Shown: one piece after another, positions 43,316 to 52,598 of the stretch
Numbering within the stretch: the stretch's first letter is position 1
Layout: each line of letters opens with the position of its first letter
Source: Actinocrispum wychmicini
GTDB lineage: Bacteria > Actinomycetota > Actinomycetes > Mycobacteriales > Pseudonocardiaceae
Direction: 5' to 3'
Assembly: GCF_004345645.1 (NCBI RefSeq)
Contig: NZ_SLWS01000014.1
Span: forward strand, 1 to 64,000
Length of the DNA: 64,000 bases
The notes under the pieces: generated by a model
Told to the model about the DNA's origin: nothing
What the model saw: the letters and a program-made list of their open reading frames with translations, nothing else
Databases searched by the model: none
Program-made: the position numbers and the translations under genes

Positions 43316-45915
43316 CGGAGTCCACTTTGCCCTTGACGGTGGTCGACGGTTCCGATCGCCGGCAGTCGCGGGATCGCCTGGAGTTGCTGACCACGCTGTT
43401 GAACGGGCCGAACGTCGAAGCGTTCTACCGCGACGACATCGTCCGCTATCCGCCCGAGCACCGGGTGTTCGCGTGGAAATGCTCGGTGGTGTCCTGTGAC
43501 TCGCCTCGCACCGGCCGCAAGGACATGTGCCACCAGCACATCAAGGAGTGGGCGCAAGTCAAGGTGGGCGGCGGAAGCCGGTTCGAGTTCTCGCGGACCG
43601 CCGGCCCGTCGGTCACGATTCTCGCTGCCGAACCGACACACTGCCGTATCTGCCTGCACCGGCCGACCACCGTCCACAGCAAGGATCTGTGCGATCGGCA
43701 CAACAATCGGTGGCAGATCGCGCTGCGGCGCGACGGTGTCAGGCCAGACCCCGAAGCCTGGCGGGCAGGGGAGACCTCCTTGCCGTCCTATGGCGAGTGT
43801 CGGGTGAAGGTCTGTTCGGCGTTCGCGGCCAGCGCGCTGAGGCTGTGTCCGCCGCATCGCGACGCCTACACTCGCGCTGGCAGTCCGGGAGCCGCGACTC
43901 TCCCGCCGCGCTGGGAGTACACCGAACGGTCGGGACGCACGGTGAAGGCTCTCTACGCCGACGAATCGCTGTTCCGCCGGTGGTGTTCGACCGTCGCCGC
44001 GGTGAACCGGCCAGGCCGGACCAACCTGCGTGGACTCCCGCCGCTGGTTCAAGCGGAAGTCCGTTACGGGTTGTTCGCCCACACCCAACGGGAGACACAC
44101 ACGATATGGGATCTGCGATGGATCCAGCTCATCGTGGACGCGGCCCGCGAAAGCGGCGCCACGTCGCTGCTGACCGATGACATCCCGGCAAGCGTCTTTG
44201 GCTGCGATAACGTGCTGCGCGAGATGCGGCGCGAGCTGCAGCTGATCTACTTCACCCCGGCCGAGACCAAGGACGCCGGCTACATCGAGACCGAACATTT
44301 CGGCGTCCGGTTCGAAAACCGGTTTAGCAACTTCGACCTGACGGCGGTTTCTCAGCGCTGGTTGCGTGACCTGCTCTGGGACTATCTCGCTCGCCTGTTC
44401 CGTTCCCCGCAAGGACCTCGCAGCAGCGGCCCGGTGGACGCCGCGCGTCGCGCGTGCGTGGAACTGAGCGCCTTCTTGGAAATCACCGCGCCCGGCGGCG
44501 GGCACGATCCTCGACAGCTGACCGAGGACGACATGCTGCGCTTCGTGGCCGACCAGGCGAAGCGAGCACGGGGGAACCTGCCATCGCTTGGGATCACGCG
44601 AGGCCGGGGCACAGAACGGGGAACCGTATCGGAAAACACCAAGCGGGTGCTGTTCAACGCATGCCGGCGAATCCTGCGCGGCGCGCTGGACAGCGGCGAG
44701 GCAGACACTTTGGGGCTGCCGCGGGAGTTCATCATCGCCATGCCGTTCGGCGGGAGTTCGTCCAAGAAGGCCCGTAACCCGTTCACCGACGAGGTCGCAC
44801 GGGCCCTGGCCGACGAAGACAACCTGCAACGGCTGGCCAAGGACTACGACGAGAACGACCGCGGGATCCGCGACGCCTGGGAAACGATCATCGTCACCGG
44901 ACGACGCTGCCGCGAGGTCCTGGACCTGCGGCTGGAATGCATCGGGCGCTACGGCGGCTTGGCGCTGCTCTGGCACGACCAAACCAAGGTCGGCAACTAC
45001 GACGAAGCGATCCGCATTCCGGAGCGCATCTACGAGCTGCTGCAGGAACGGCAACGCAAGACCCTGGTCCTCTTCGAGGATCGCTTCGGACGGCCAGCGA
45101 CGGCACAAGAACGACCAGGGCTGGCGCTGTTCCCCAGCCACATACGCAATCCGCACGCCACTCGCGCGTTCTCCTACGGCTGGTTCAACACCTGCTTCGG
45201 CAACTGGATCGACGAACTCGACCTCGGAGAGTGCGTTCCGCACCAAGCGCGACACACGGTGGCGACAAACCTGCTGCGACACGGCGCCGGGCTGCATCAC
45301 ATCAAGAAGTACCTGGGCCAGGTCAGTACCCGGATGGCAGAGCACTACACCAAGGTCGCGACATCCGAGATCGAGGACGTCCTGCAACACGTCTGGGTGG
45401 CCGGCCCAGGCGCATCCACGCCCGGAAAGCTGGTGGCCTCGCCGAAGGACGGGCTGAGCAAGGCGCAGGCCCAAGCACTGTCGATCGATCTCTCTCGCCG
45501 CAGCACCCCTGCCGAGGGCGGATTCTGCACGTTCCAACCGGTCGTGGACGGCGGAAGCTGCCCCTGGAACCTCAACTGCGAGGGCTGCGACAAGTTCGTC
45601 ATCTCCGGCGCAGACCTGCTCTACTGGCGCCGCAAGCGCGAACAATGGCGCTCGATCGCCGAGCGAGCCCCGGACGACACCACCGCCGACTACCTGCATC
45701 AGGTCTTCGCGCCCACGTCGCGAGCCATCGACGGCCTGGAAAGCGCGCTGGCAGGCCTTGGCCTCCTCGATGACGCCCTGGCGCTGGACCTGCGGCGACC
45801 GCAGGACTACTTCCAGCGGATCTGGAACACCGCCTTCCGCGCCTCCGACCTCGCAGCAGCCGTCGCCGGCGGCGCCGACATCGAACCGACCGACGGGACG
45901 GACACCGAGCAATGA
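43312..45915 (+). CDS. tnpB: TnpB-type large tyrosine recombinase, 867 aa
   Basis: N-terminal cysteine clusters (CSVVSCDSPRTG, then CHQH; CRICLHRPTT, then LCDRH) suggest a zinc knuckle. The catalytic domain has TGRRCREVLDLRLE, VPHQARHTVATNLLRHG and MAEHYTKVA with the tyrosine. The C-terminal 150 residues carry another cluster, CPWNLNCEGCDKF, and helices. It overlaps tnpA and tnpC by 4 nt each. Its length exceeds Tn554 TnpB but is usual in actinomycete relatives. Confidence 0.88.
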   Translation: MTESTLPLTVVDGSDRRQSRDRLELLTTLLNGPNVEAFYRDDIVRYPPEHRVFAWKCSVVSCDSPRTGRKDMCHQHIKEWAQVKVGGGSRFEFSRTAGPSVTILAAEPTHCRICLHRPTTVHSKDLCDRHNNRWQIALRRDGVRPDPEAWRAGETSLPSYGECRVKVCSAFAASALRLCPPHRDAYTRAGSPGAATLPPRWEYTERSGRTVKALYADESLFRRWCSTVAAVNRPGRTNLRGLPPLVQAEVRYGLFAHTQRETHTIWDLRWIQLIVDAARESGATSLLTDDIPASVFGCDNVLREMRRELQLIYFTPAETKDAGYIETEHFGVRFENRFSNFDLTAVSQRWLRDLLWDYLARLFRSPQGPRSSGPVDAARRACVELSAFLEITAPGGGHDPRQLTEDDMLRFVADQAKRARGNLPSLGITRGRGTERGTVSENTKRVLFNACRRILRGALDSGEADTLGLPREFIIAMPFGGSSSKKARNPFTDEVARALADEDNLQRLAKDYDENDRGIRDAWETIIVTGRRCREVLDLRLECIGRYGGLALLWHDQTKVGNYDEAIRIPERIYELLQERQRKTLVLFEDRFGRPATAQERPGLALFPSHIRNPHATRAFSYGWFNTCFGNWIDELDLGECVPHQARHTVATNLLRHGAGLHHIKKYLGQVSTRMAEHYTKVATSEIEDVLQHVWVAGPGASTPGKLVASPKDGLSKAQAQALSIDLSRRSTPAEGGFCTFQPVVDGGSCPWNLNCEGCDKFVISGADLLYWRRKREQWRSIAERAPDDTTADYLHQVFAPTSRAIDGLESALAGLGLLDDALALDLRRPQDYFQRIWNTAFRASDLAAAVAGGADIEPTDGTDTEQ

Positions 45916-46493
45916 CGGACTCACCTCCGGCCCCACAGACCGCGGCGGCCCTGGACGCCCGCCGCAAACGCGCCGAAGCAGGACTGCTGAGAATCGAGGA
46001 AACCCTTGACCACATGCTCCGGTCCCGGACGGCCGTCACATTCGCAGCGGTAGCTCGGCAAGCAGGCGTCTCCCGCACGTTCCTCTACGAACACACGCGG
46101 GCGCGAGCGCTGATCGACGGTGCGATAAGCAGAGCCGCCGGTCGCCGAGCCGACGATCAGCGCGATGAGCGAGACACGTTGGACGCGGCTTGGAAGGAAC
46201 GGGCGCTCAACGCGGAGGACGCACTCAAGGCTGCCCACAACGAGATCCTCGCCCAGCGCAACCAAATCGGTGAACTCCTCGGCCATATCCGTGACTTGCA
46301 AACACACTGGACCGAAGAGGACCTCACCCGCGTCGTCAACGACAACAGCAGTCTGAAGAAGCAGGTTCGCTTGCTGACAAACGAGAACACAGAGCTGCAG
46401 AACAAACTCGGCGCAGCACGAGACAACGTCAGGTTCGCCGACAAGCGCATCGCCGCCCTTGAAGTCGAGTGCGCGGCGGCCGTCCTGTCCTGA
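45912..46493 (+). CDS. tnpC: TnpC-type accessory protein (DUF6262-like)
   Basis: 193 residues: a helix-turn-helix (VTFAAVARQAGVSRTFLYEHTRAR, residues 38-60) followed by a long coiled coil (about 85-185, LKKQVRLLTNENTELQNKLGAARDN). TnpC of Tn554 aids orientation and efficiency of transposition. ATG 45912 overlaps the tnpB stop. A strong terminator follows 4 nt after the stop. Confidence 0.85.
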   Translation: MTDSPPAPQTAAALDARRKRAEAGLLRIEETLDHMLRSRTAVTFAAVARQAGVSRTFLYEHTRARALIDGAISRAAGRRADDQRDERDTLDAAWKERALNAEDALKAAHNEILAQRNQIGELLGHIRDLQTHWTEEDLTRVVNDNSSLKKQVRLLTNENTELQNKLGAARDNVRFADKRIAALEVECAAAVLS

Positions 46494-46496
46494 CTG

Positions 46497-46534
46497 GTGG
46501 TCAGAACCCCGCGCTCCGGCGGGGTTCTGACCAC
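46497..46534 (+). terminator. Strong hairpin after tnpC
   Basis: GTGGTCAGAACCCCGC (46497-46512), loop GCTCCG, and exact complement at 46519-46534: a 16-bp stem directly behind the tnpC stop. It would insulate the element's transcript from the opposing transfer operon. Confidence 0.88.
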
Positions 46535-46640
46535 TATCGGGCCAAGCAAGCCAACCCCACGCGGAACGCGTCGCGAACATGTCCGCTATGCTGATCAGCA
46601 GGTCACAACCACCCTCGCGACCACCGCGGCCGGAAAAATC

Positions 46641-46889
46641 GAGTACGAACATTAGGTTCGCTTCGTGTTTCGCGGGAACTGTGGGCCAGGTGTAGGTGCC
46701 GTGCCGGGCGTAACACAGGCTGCCGCAAATACCGGCCGAGGGGCATGTCACAAATGTTCGACCGTCAGCCAGTCGCCCTGCCCACGCGGGAAGTGACCAG
46801 TTCCATGCGCCTATCTTGCGCATTTCCCTGTTCTGGGTCAACAGGCGAGTCGGACGGCGGACACCGTCTGCGGGTTGTGGTGTGGGCAT
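46641..46889 (-). pseudogene. GP88-like gene, 5' part, cut by the Tn554-type element
   Basis: N-terminal 83 codons of the split gene: LLTQNREMRKIGAWNWSLPA, then VTCPSAGICGSLCYARHG (cysteine cluster as in GP88 proteins) and PAKHEANLMFVLD. It begins 66 nt after the virB4-like stop, in the order expected for the transfer operon. The frame runs into transposon DNA after 46641. Confidence 0.8.
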
Positions 46890-46954
46890 GAGTAACTCCG
46901 TAAGGTTATCCGGTGAATCCGGGTGGGACGCGCCCGCGTGATGCGGTGGATGGG

Positions 46955-48838
46955 TTAGGGTGTGTCGAGTTCGATCGGTGCCGCATCGTCCTCGACGAGC
47001 GCGCCGTCTCCGAGTTCGACGAACGACGTGTCAATTCCCGATGGCTCGTTTGAATATTCGGCGAGTTCCGCTGGATTCGATGTGACGAGCTGATGCTCGA
47101 CCGGTGAGGCAATGGACTGGAAGGCCACTCTCTGCGTGCCGGTGGACAAGAGGCCCTGGCCGCGGTCGGCGGTGAGCAGGAATTGTCGTTCGCCCATGGA
47201 CAGGTCGAAGGTGCGGGTGATGTCGTCGATCGCTTGCGAGGCTTGCCGCAGCAAAATCTGGGTGGCGGCGTTGGCGACCACGGCTTTGCCGAGGTCGGAG
47301 CCGAGCACGTCGGCGGTGTCCTGGGTGGCTACCGTGAGGCCGGCCCATTGCTTCCGTGACGCTTTGGCCATGCGGAACAGGAACTCGGCGCCCGCGGGTT
47401 GTTTCATCAGGAGCCAGGCTTCGTCGACCACGACCAGGCGTGGTTTGCGGATGGCCGGGTTGGACACTTGCCGCCAGACCGTGTCGAGGGTGAGCAGGGT
47501 GCCGATGGGTTTGAGTTCGTCGGCGAGATCGCGCAGGGAGAACACGACTAGGTGGCCTTCGGGGCGGGTGGTGGTGGGGCCGGAGAACAGCCCGGAGAAC
47601 GCACCGTGCAGGTAGGGGTGCAACCGGGCGGCCAGATCGACGCTCGCTGGGTCCCCGGTGTCGGCGAGTACCTCGGCGAGGTCGGCTAGCAGGGGCGCGG
47701 GGCGGGTCCAGGTCCGGGGGTCGGACGTGATGCCGGCCCGTTGGTAGGTCGCGGTGATGGCCCGGTCCAGCGCCGCGCGTTCGGTCGCGGCGAGGTCGCT
47801 GCCCAGCAGCACCGCGATGACGGTGTGCAGGAAGAGGGAGCGGCGGATCAGGGCGTCGCGGGGTGCGGTGCGGCGCCCGTCCGGGCGGGTGTGGATGGGC
47901 AGGTCCATGGGGTTGAGGCGGACGTGGTCGGCGCCGAGGTGGACGTAGGTGCCGCCGACGGCGTGGGCGAGGCGGGCGTATTCGTCTTCGGGGTCGATGA
48001 CGTGGATCTCGATCCCGCGGTACAGCGACCGCAGCAGTTCCAGTTTGACCAGGTAGGACTTGCCGGCGCCGGAGCGGCCGAGGATCACCGAGTTGTGGTT
48101 GTCCAGGGCGAACCGGTCGTGGTGGACGAGCCCTTGGGAGCCGACGTTGAACCCGTAGAGCACGCCGTGTGGTGCGGAGACCGATGCTGGGTCCGGCGGT
48201 GGTAGGTCCGGGCTGGTGAACGGAAACGCCGCGGACAACGCAGACGTGTCGAAGGTGCGGCGCATGCCGAGCAGGTCCAGGCCCATGGGCAGGCTGGTGA
48301 TCCAGCCTTGCAGGCTGCGGTAGGTGGTGGGTTTGGCGTCGAGCAGCAGACTGGCTGTCAGGGACCGGATGGCGGCGACCTCGTCGGCCAGGGCGTGCTC
48401 GGTGGGGGCGTGCACGGTGAGGTACAGCCCCATGCGGTACAACTTGCCCTCGCCGCGGGCGACTCGCGCGGACAGGTCGTAGGTGTCCTCGGTGGCGGCT
48501 TCGACGTGCGGGTCGATCAGCCGGCCTTTCTCGCTGATCTGCCGTCGCCCGGACTCCAGTTTGGACAGCTGTTTTTTCAGTCGGTTGGCTGCGGTGACTG
48601 GGTCGATGGGTTCGATGTGCAGGGACATATCGACCCGGCCTGGATAGGTCAGCAGGGGTTGGAGCCAGCCGGGATGTACCTCGCGGGGATAGCCGGTGAT
48701 CGCGAATGAGGCGACCCATTCGCCGCCGACTTCCACCGCTCGCGGGCGAATCGAGATGGCGTCCGGGGTGAATGCCCCGGCCCGCCCGAGCGGTGGCGCG
48801 GCTGGCGTTGTGGGGTGTCGGCGCGGGGATTTCGTCAT
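46955..48838 (-). CDS. VirB4-type conjugative ATPase
   Basis: The main energising ATPase of the type IV secretion system. ATG 48838 has GGAGG 9-13 nt upstream and gives 627 residues. Walker A VILGRSGAGKSYLVK is at about 251-265, Walker B KPRLVVVDEAWLLM at 465-478, with VIDPEDEYARLA and VATQDTADVL motifs of VirB4/TraC proteins. The N-terminal 230 residues carry the transfer-specific domain (MSLHIEPIDP, LSKLESGRRQISE). It overlaps the PrgI-like gene (ATGA). The stop lies 66 nt before the GP88-like gene. Confidence 0.93.
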   Translation of the reverse strand: MTKSPRRHPTTPAAPPLGRAGAFTPDAISIRPRAVEVGGEWVASFAITGYPREVHPGWLQPLLTYPGRVDMSLHIEPIDPVTAANRLKKQLSKLESGRRQISEKGRLIDPHVEAATEDTYDLSARVARGEGKLYRMGLYLTVHAPTEHALADEVAAIRSLTASLLLDAKPTTYRSLQGWITSLPMGLDLLGMRRTFDTSALSAAFPFTSPDLPPPDPASVSAPHGVLYGFNVGSQGLVHHDRFALDNHNSVILGRSGAGKSYLVKLELLRSLYRGIEIHVIDPEDEYARLAHAVGGTYVHLGADHVRLNPMDLPIHTRPDGRRTAPRDALIRRSLFLHTVIAVLLGSDLAATERAALDRAITATYQRAGITSDPRTWTRPAPLLADLAEVLADTGDPASVDLAARLHPYLHGAFSGLFSGPTTTRPEGHLVVFSLRDLADELKPIGTLLTLDTVWRQVSNPAIRKPRLVVVDEAWLLMKQPAGAEFLFRMAKASRKQWAGLTVATQDTADVLGSDLGKAVVANAATQILLRQASQAIDDITRTFDLSMGERQFLLTADRGQGLLSTGTQRVAFQSIASPVEHQLVTSNPAELAEYSNEPSGIDTSFVELGDGALVEDDAAPIELDTP

Positions 48839-50076
48839 CGGCGGTACCTCCGCCCGGCGTGGTGGTCGCGGTCGTCGTCGGGGTTGTCGGCTGCGTCGTC
48901 GAAACTGTCGTCCCAGGCGTCCTCGGCCTGATCCGGACCCTGGTCGGTGGGGGCGAGGATGGAGTGGCCGAATGCGCTGGTGTCCCATTCCTGGTCGGGT
49001 GCGGTGGTGATGACCTCGTCCGCGGCGGCGAGCCCTGCGGATGGTGGGATCAGGCTGTCGGGGTTGCAGGCGGCGGCCAGCACCGCGGTGGCCTGCCCGG
49101 CGTCCAGCGGGGTGATCGTGATCCCGGACGGCGACAGCAGTTCCATCGCTTCCCCGAGTCGCCGCGCCAGCCGGGCCTCGGCAGCTCGGCGGCCGGCCTC
49201 GTCGACCAGACCGGCGTGCTTGGCGGCTTTACGTCGGGCGGTCAGCGCGGCCAGGGGTGATGCGCCGCCGAGCCCGTCGGTGGGTGTGGTGGCGTGCAGT
49301 GGTTCGCGCAGGATCAGCAGTACTTGGCGGCGGAGCAGTTCGGTGGCGCGGCGGAGTTGGTCGAGGTAGTCGGCGTGCTCCCGGGCGGCGTGTTCCAGGG
49401 CGGGGTGCGGCAGCCCGCCGGCCTGCTCGCGCAACTCGGCGATCTGCCCGGACAGGTCCAGCCGCTCGGCCCGGATGAGGACCTGCACCGGTGCGGTCAA
49501 CGAATGCAGGTAGCGTCCGAACGAGGCGACCAGGCTCTCTTGTTCGGCCGGGGTGCGCAGCCCGAAGTTGATCGTCGAGCACACCGCGACCGCGGCCACG
49601 CCGTCCTTGCCGAGGTCGATCACCCCGGTGTCGGTGACGGCCTCGGCGGGCAGCCGCAGCGCCGCCGGCGACACCTGCGACACGGCGGATGTTCGGGAGG
49701 CCGTACGCCCCTTCGTCGCGGATCTCGTCGCGCCGTCGTCCAGGGTGATCTGGTAAGTCAGCCATTCTGGCGCGGGTCGGACGCCTTCCGGCGCGGCCAC
49801 TCGGTGTTGCGGGCTGAGCCGCTGTCGAACTGCGGCCAGTACCAGCCGATCCAGGGACAGACCGTCGCGGTGGCCCAGGGCGAGAAACACGGCGGTCGCG
49901 CCGATCGGGATGGCGAGGATCAGGAACACCGCCAGCGGCAGGAACGCGTGGGTGAGGGTGTAGGCGCTGTAGAGCAGGATCCCGGTGACGGCGAGGATGA
50001 GCAGTTGCCGGGCGGTGAGCGGGCCGATCACGCGGTCTTCGCGGTCCACGGCGGGGATTCGCACGGGCTGGGTCAT
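48835..50076 (-). CDS. PrgI/VirB3-like membrane protein
   Basis: A 413-residue protein. Residues 1-75 match the PrgI pattern: VRIPAVDREDRVIGPLTARQLLILAVTGILLYSAY with two adjacent membrane helices. The long remainder is soluble: SFGRYLHSLTAPVQVLIRAERLDLSG recalls the N-terminal part of VirB4-type proteins, then helices and an acidic tail. It is translationally coupled to both neighbours (ATGA overlaps). Likely an inner-membrane component that seats VirB4. Confidence 0.82.
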   Translation of the reverse strand: MTQPVRIPAVDREDRVIGPLTARQLLILAVTGILLYSAYTLTHAFLPLAVFLILAIPIGATAVFLALGHRDGLSLDRLVLAAVRQRLSPQHRVAAPEGVRPAPEWLTYQITLDDGATRSATKGRTASRTSAVSQVSPAALRLPAEAVTDTGVIDLGKDGVAAVAVCSTINFGLRTPAEQESLVASFGRYLHSLTAPVQVLIRAERLDLSGQIAELREQAGGLPHPALEHAAREHADYLDQLRRATELLRRQVLLILREPLHATTPTDGLGGASPLAALTARRKAAKHAGLVDEAGRRAAEARLARRLGEAMELLSPSGITITPLDAGQATAVLAAACNPDSLIPPSAGLAAADEVITTAPDQEWDTSAFGHSILAPTDQGPDQAEDAWDDSFDDAADNPDDDRDHHAGRRYRR

Positions 50077-52097
50077 CGAGTCTCACCTCCAGCGGGTGGT
50101 GGTCGGAAGGTCGGGGCGCGGAACACGGTCGGCGGGACGGACGGGGTGCGCGGGCGGGCGTCGCCGTAGCGGGGTGGGGGATCGGCGGGCCGGAACGCGG
50201 GCGCGGACGGTGGCTGTGTGGTCGACGGTCGGACTGGTCGCGACAGGTGCTCGGGAGGCGCGGTGGCTGGGTGGAACCGCAAGTGCGGGGGCACGGACGG
50301 GACCGGGATCGGCGGCGGCACTGGGGGTACAGGTGCGGCCGACTGAAACTGCGGCACAGTCGGACGCGGCGGCGGGGCCGATGTAGACGACGGTGAGGTG
50401 GGCGGTGGTGTCGAGCTTGCGGAGCTGAACCCGGGCGCGGCGGGCTGGAACGGAGTGGCGGGCATCATGGCGGGGTTGTGGATGGGTTGTTGGGGTTGGG
50501 GTTGCAGGAACCGGGGTGCTTGGGAGGGCAGCCGGGAGCGGCGTGCGGCTCGCAGGCGTTGCGCGGCGGCGCCCTGCTGCAGCCGCTGGCCCAACGTCGT
50601 GGGGACACCGGCGGTGGCGGGCTGGCCTTGCCCAGCGCCCCCGCTACCGCTGCCGTGCTGAGCGCCGCGTCCGGTGGTGCGGGCGCGGGTGTGGCCGGTG
50701 ACCATGCCGAACGTGCGGGCGATGACGTAGGCGCGCAGCAGGCCGCCGAGCAGGGACCGGCCGGAGCTGACCTTGACTGCGCGCAGTAGCCAGAACGGGA
50801 TTTTGAACAGGATGAAGAACAGGGCGATGGCGGCGATCATGGTGGCGAACGCGGACCCGGTGGAGCCGAACAGGTGCACGCCGCCGGACAGGAACGTGCG
50901 CACGGCGGTGATCAGGGTGAGTGCTTGGGCGAGTTGGATGGCCACGGTCGCGCCGGTCGCTTTCCACCACCAGCGCGCCAGCGGGTCGGTGTGTGGCAGG
51001 GCGTGGCCCATCAGAAACAGTGGGCCGCTGACGATCAGGATCACTGTGACCACGAGCCGGAACGCGTACACGATCAACAGGCCCATGCCGACGATCACCA
51101 GGATCAGTCCGGTCAGGATGATGAACAGCCCGCCGGTGGCCATCCCGGCGACTGCGTCCTGCAGGGTGTGGCCGAGCGAGGGGGCATTGACGCCGTCGCC
51201 GAGCACGCCGATGGTCAGCGCGTTGGCCAACCGGATGATCTTGTCTACAAAGAACAGAGACAGCGCGGAGGCGAGGAACGCGATCGGGATGCGTGGCCCG
51301 ATCTCTTTGATCGAGTATCGGGTTTGCACGCTTTCGTGGCCCATCAGCAGGATCCCGCCGATCAGGATCAACAGTCCGTAGCCGGCGACGACCAGGCCCC
51401 AGGAGTTGTTCCACAACTCGCCGATGCCGGGCAGGTCGCTGATCGTGGGGGTGGACAGCACGGTGGAGCCGAGCAGGTCCAGGATCGGCGACAGGGCGGC
51501 TTCGACCAGGCTGCGGAACATCGAGTTGATGGCCTCGGCGATGCAGGCGCCGATGTCGGTGATGCCGCAGTCGGAGCTGTCGCCGTTGCCGGCGCCGGGT
51601 TGCTGTGGGCCGCCGCTTCCGGGTGGGGGTGTAGTCGGCTGCGGGATGCAGTCCTCGCCGGTACACGGCGCCGGCGCCGTGCTCGGCGCCGTCGACCCCG
51701 AGGGTGTCGAGGTGGGTGACACTGGCGGGGTCGGGCGGGTCGGCAACGGTGTGCACAACACCGGCCGCGGCTCCGGCCCAGCACACGGGTCGGGTCGGGA
51801 GGGGAACACCGGTGTCGACGGCGCGGGTACACACGGCATTTCGGTACACGGCGCGGACGACGGCGGAGCGGATTGCGCGAAGGCGCTGACCGCCACGACC
51901 CCGAGCAGGGCCACCACGAGGCTGAGGGCCAGCAGTCGGCCCGCGCGTCGGCCCCGACGCACCACCCGGCCGTGAGCGACGACGGCGTCATCGACCGGGG
52001 ACAGGAGGGTCCGCGTGGCGGCGGATGTGGGCGTGCTCGGGCCATCCGCCTGGTGGGCCGGGCGGATTGTGGGTGGTGGGGTGCTGGCGGGCGTCAC
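50073..52097 (-). CDS. VirB6/TrbL-like channel protein
   Basis: 674 residues. After a short basic start and one hydrophobic segment comes a proline/serine/threonine-rich region with paired cysteines (residues about 80-170). Then come about eight membrane helices between residues 175 and 480 (GLVVAGYGLLILIGGILLMG, GLFIILTGLILVIVGMGLLIVYAF and others), and a long proline-rich cytoplasmic tail. This is the order of actinobacterial VirB6/TrbL proteins. GTG 52097 starts 3 nt after the pilin stop. The extracytoplasmic linker could span the thick wall. Confidence 0.85.
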   Translation of the reverse strand: MTPASTPPPTIRPAHQADGPSTPTSAATRTLLSPVDDAVVAHGRVVRRGRRAGRLLALSLVVALLGVVAVSAFAQSAPPSSAPCTEMPCVPAPSTPVFPSRPDPCAGPEPRPVLCTPLPTRPTPPVSPTSTPSGSTAPSTAPAPCTGEDCIPQPTTPPPGSGGPQQPGAGNGDSSDCGITDIGACIAEAINSMFRSLVEAALSPILDLLGSTVLSTPTISDLPGIGELWNNSWGLVVAGYGLLILIGGILLMGHESVQTRYSIKEIGPRIPIAFLASALSLFFVDKIIRLANALTIGVLGDGVNAPSLGHTLQDAVAGMATGGLFIILTGLILVIVGMGLLIVYAFRLVVTVILIVSGPLFLMGHALPHTDPLARWWWKATGATVAIQLAQALTLITAVRTFLSGGVHLFGSTGSAFATMIAAIALFFILFKIPFWLLRAVKVSSGRSLLGGLLRAYVIARTFGMVTGHTRARTTGRGAQHGSGSGGAGQGQPATAGVPTTLGQRLQQGAAAQRLRAARRSRLPSQAPRFLQPQPQQPIHNPAMMPATPFQPAAPGFSSASSTPPPTSPSSTSAPPPRPTVPQFQSAAPVPPVPPPIPVPSVPPHLRFHPATAPPEHLSRPVRPSTTQPPSAPAFRPADPPPRYGDARPRTPSVPPTVFRAPTFRPPPAGGETR

Positions 52098-52100
52098 GGG

Positions 52101-52598
52101 TCAGGCCCCGACGATGCCTTTGAGGATTTCCACGATCAGTGGGGCGAGCGCGGCCAGGCCGTAGCCCCAGCCGGCGGACTTGAACGCGGTCTTGGCTTTC
52201 TCGATCTCGCCCGGGTCGCCGCTGCCCATCACGTACCGCACGCCACCGATGGACAGGAACACGGTCGCGAGGCCGGCGAGGATGCCCATGATCCAGTTGC
52301 GGACGTTGTTGAGCACGTCGGTCACCCCGGCCGCGAGCGCGACCACCACCGTGTCCGCATGTGCCGGGACGGCCGTCAGGACGAGCGCGAGGACGGCGGC
52401 GGTGAGGATCCACAGCGGACGGCGCGGCGGTCGTGCGGCGCGGCGGCGGATCGGGGAGTAGTGGGCAGACATCGGAGCACTATTCGCGTGTGGCGCTGCA
52501 GTGAGCGTCGCCCGACCTGGCGTGGCCGGCCGGGACGGCTCGCTCGGAATGCGGCGCGGCCGGTCGAGCGCGGGGCGAGGATGGTAGGTCAGGCGCAT
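52101..52598 (-). CDS. VirB2-like transfer pilin
   Basis: 165 residues. ATG 52598 is chosen because GAGGTG lies 6 nt upstream and it overlaps the end of the sigma-like gene by 10 nt. A long basic leader ends in a signal sequence (LWILTAAVLALVLTAVPAHA). The mature part has two hydrophobic helices (NWIMGILAGLATVFLSIGGVRYVM and GYGLAALAPLIVEILKGIVG) with GSGDPGEIEKAKTAFKSA between them. This is the typical TrbC/VirB2 and PilW-type pattern. Its promoter box lies at 52641-52701, inside the preceding gene. Confidence 0.85.
   Translation of the reverse strand: MRLTYHPRPALDRPRRIPSEPSRPATPGRATLTAAPHANSAPMSAHYSPIRRRAARPPRRPLWILTAAVLALVLTAVPAHADTVVVALAAGVTDVLNNVRNWIMGILAGLATVFLSIGGVRYVMGSGDPGEIEKAKTAFKSAGWGYGLAALAPLIVEILKGIVGA

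Larger units (their letters stand above)
42008..46640 (+). mobile_element. Tn554-type element (tnpA-tnpB-tnpC) in a GP88-like gene
   Basis: Boundaries come from restoring the broken host frame: host ...GGATCATC ends at 42007 and resumes with GAGTACG at 46641. The ends are near-inverted: AATTTTCCGGCC at 42009-42020 versus GGCCGGAAAAAT at 46628-46639 (11 of 12 in complement). Inside are three overlapping recombinase genes and a strong terminator. No duplication of host DNA is needed to rebuild the frame except a possible shared ATC, as expected for tyrosine-recombinase transposons. Passenger genes are absent. Confidence 0.85.

Noticed and set aside
43261..45936. Long minus-strand open frame of about 890 codons opposite tnpB
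   Set aside because: It mirrors a clear recombinase gene on the + strand, has no ribosome site or family resemblance, and arises from GC-rich codon use.
47031..48719. Minus-strand 562-codon frame within the virB4-like gene
   Set aside because: Arginine- and proline-rich shadow frame; the overlapping frame has Walker motifs and is the real gene.
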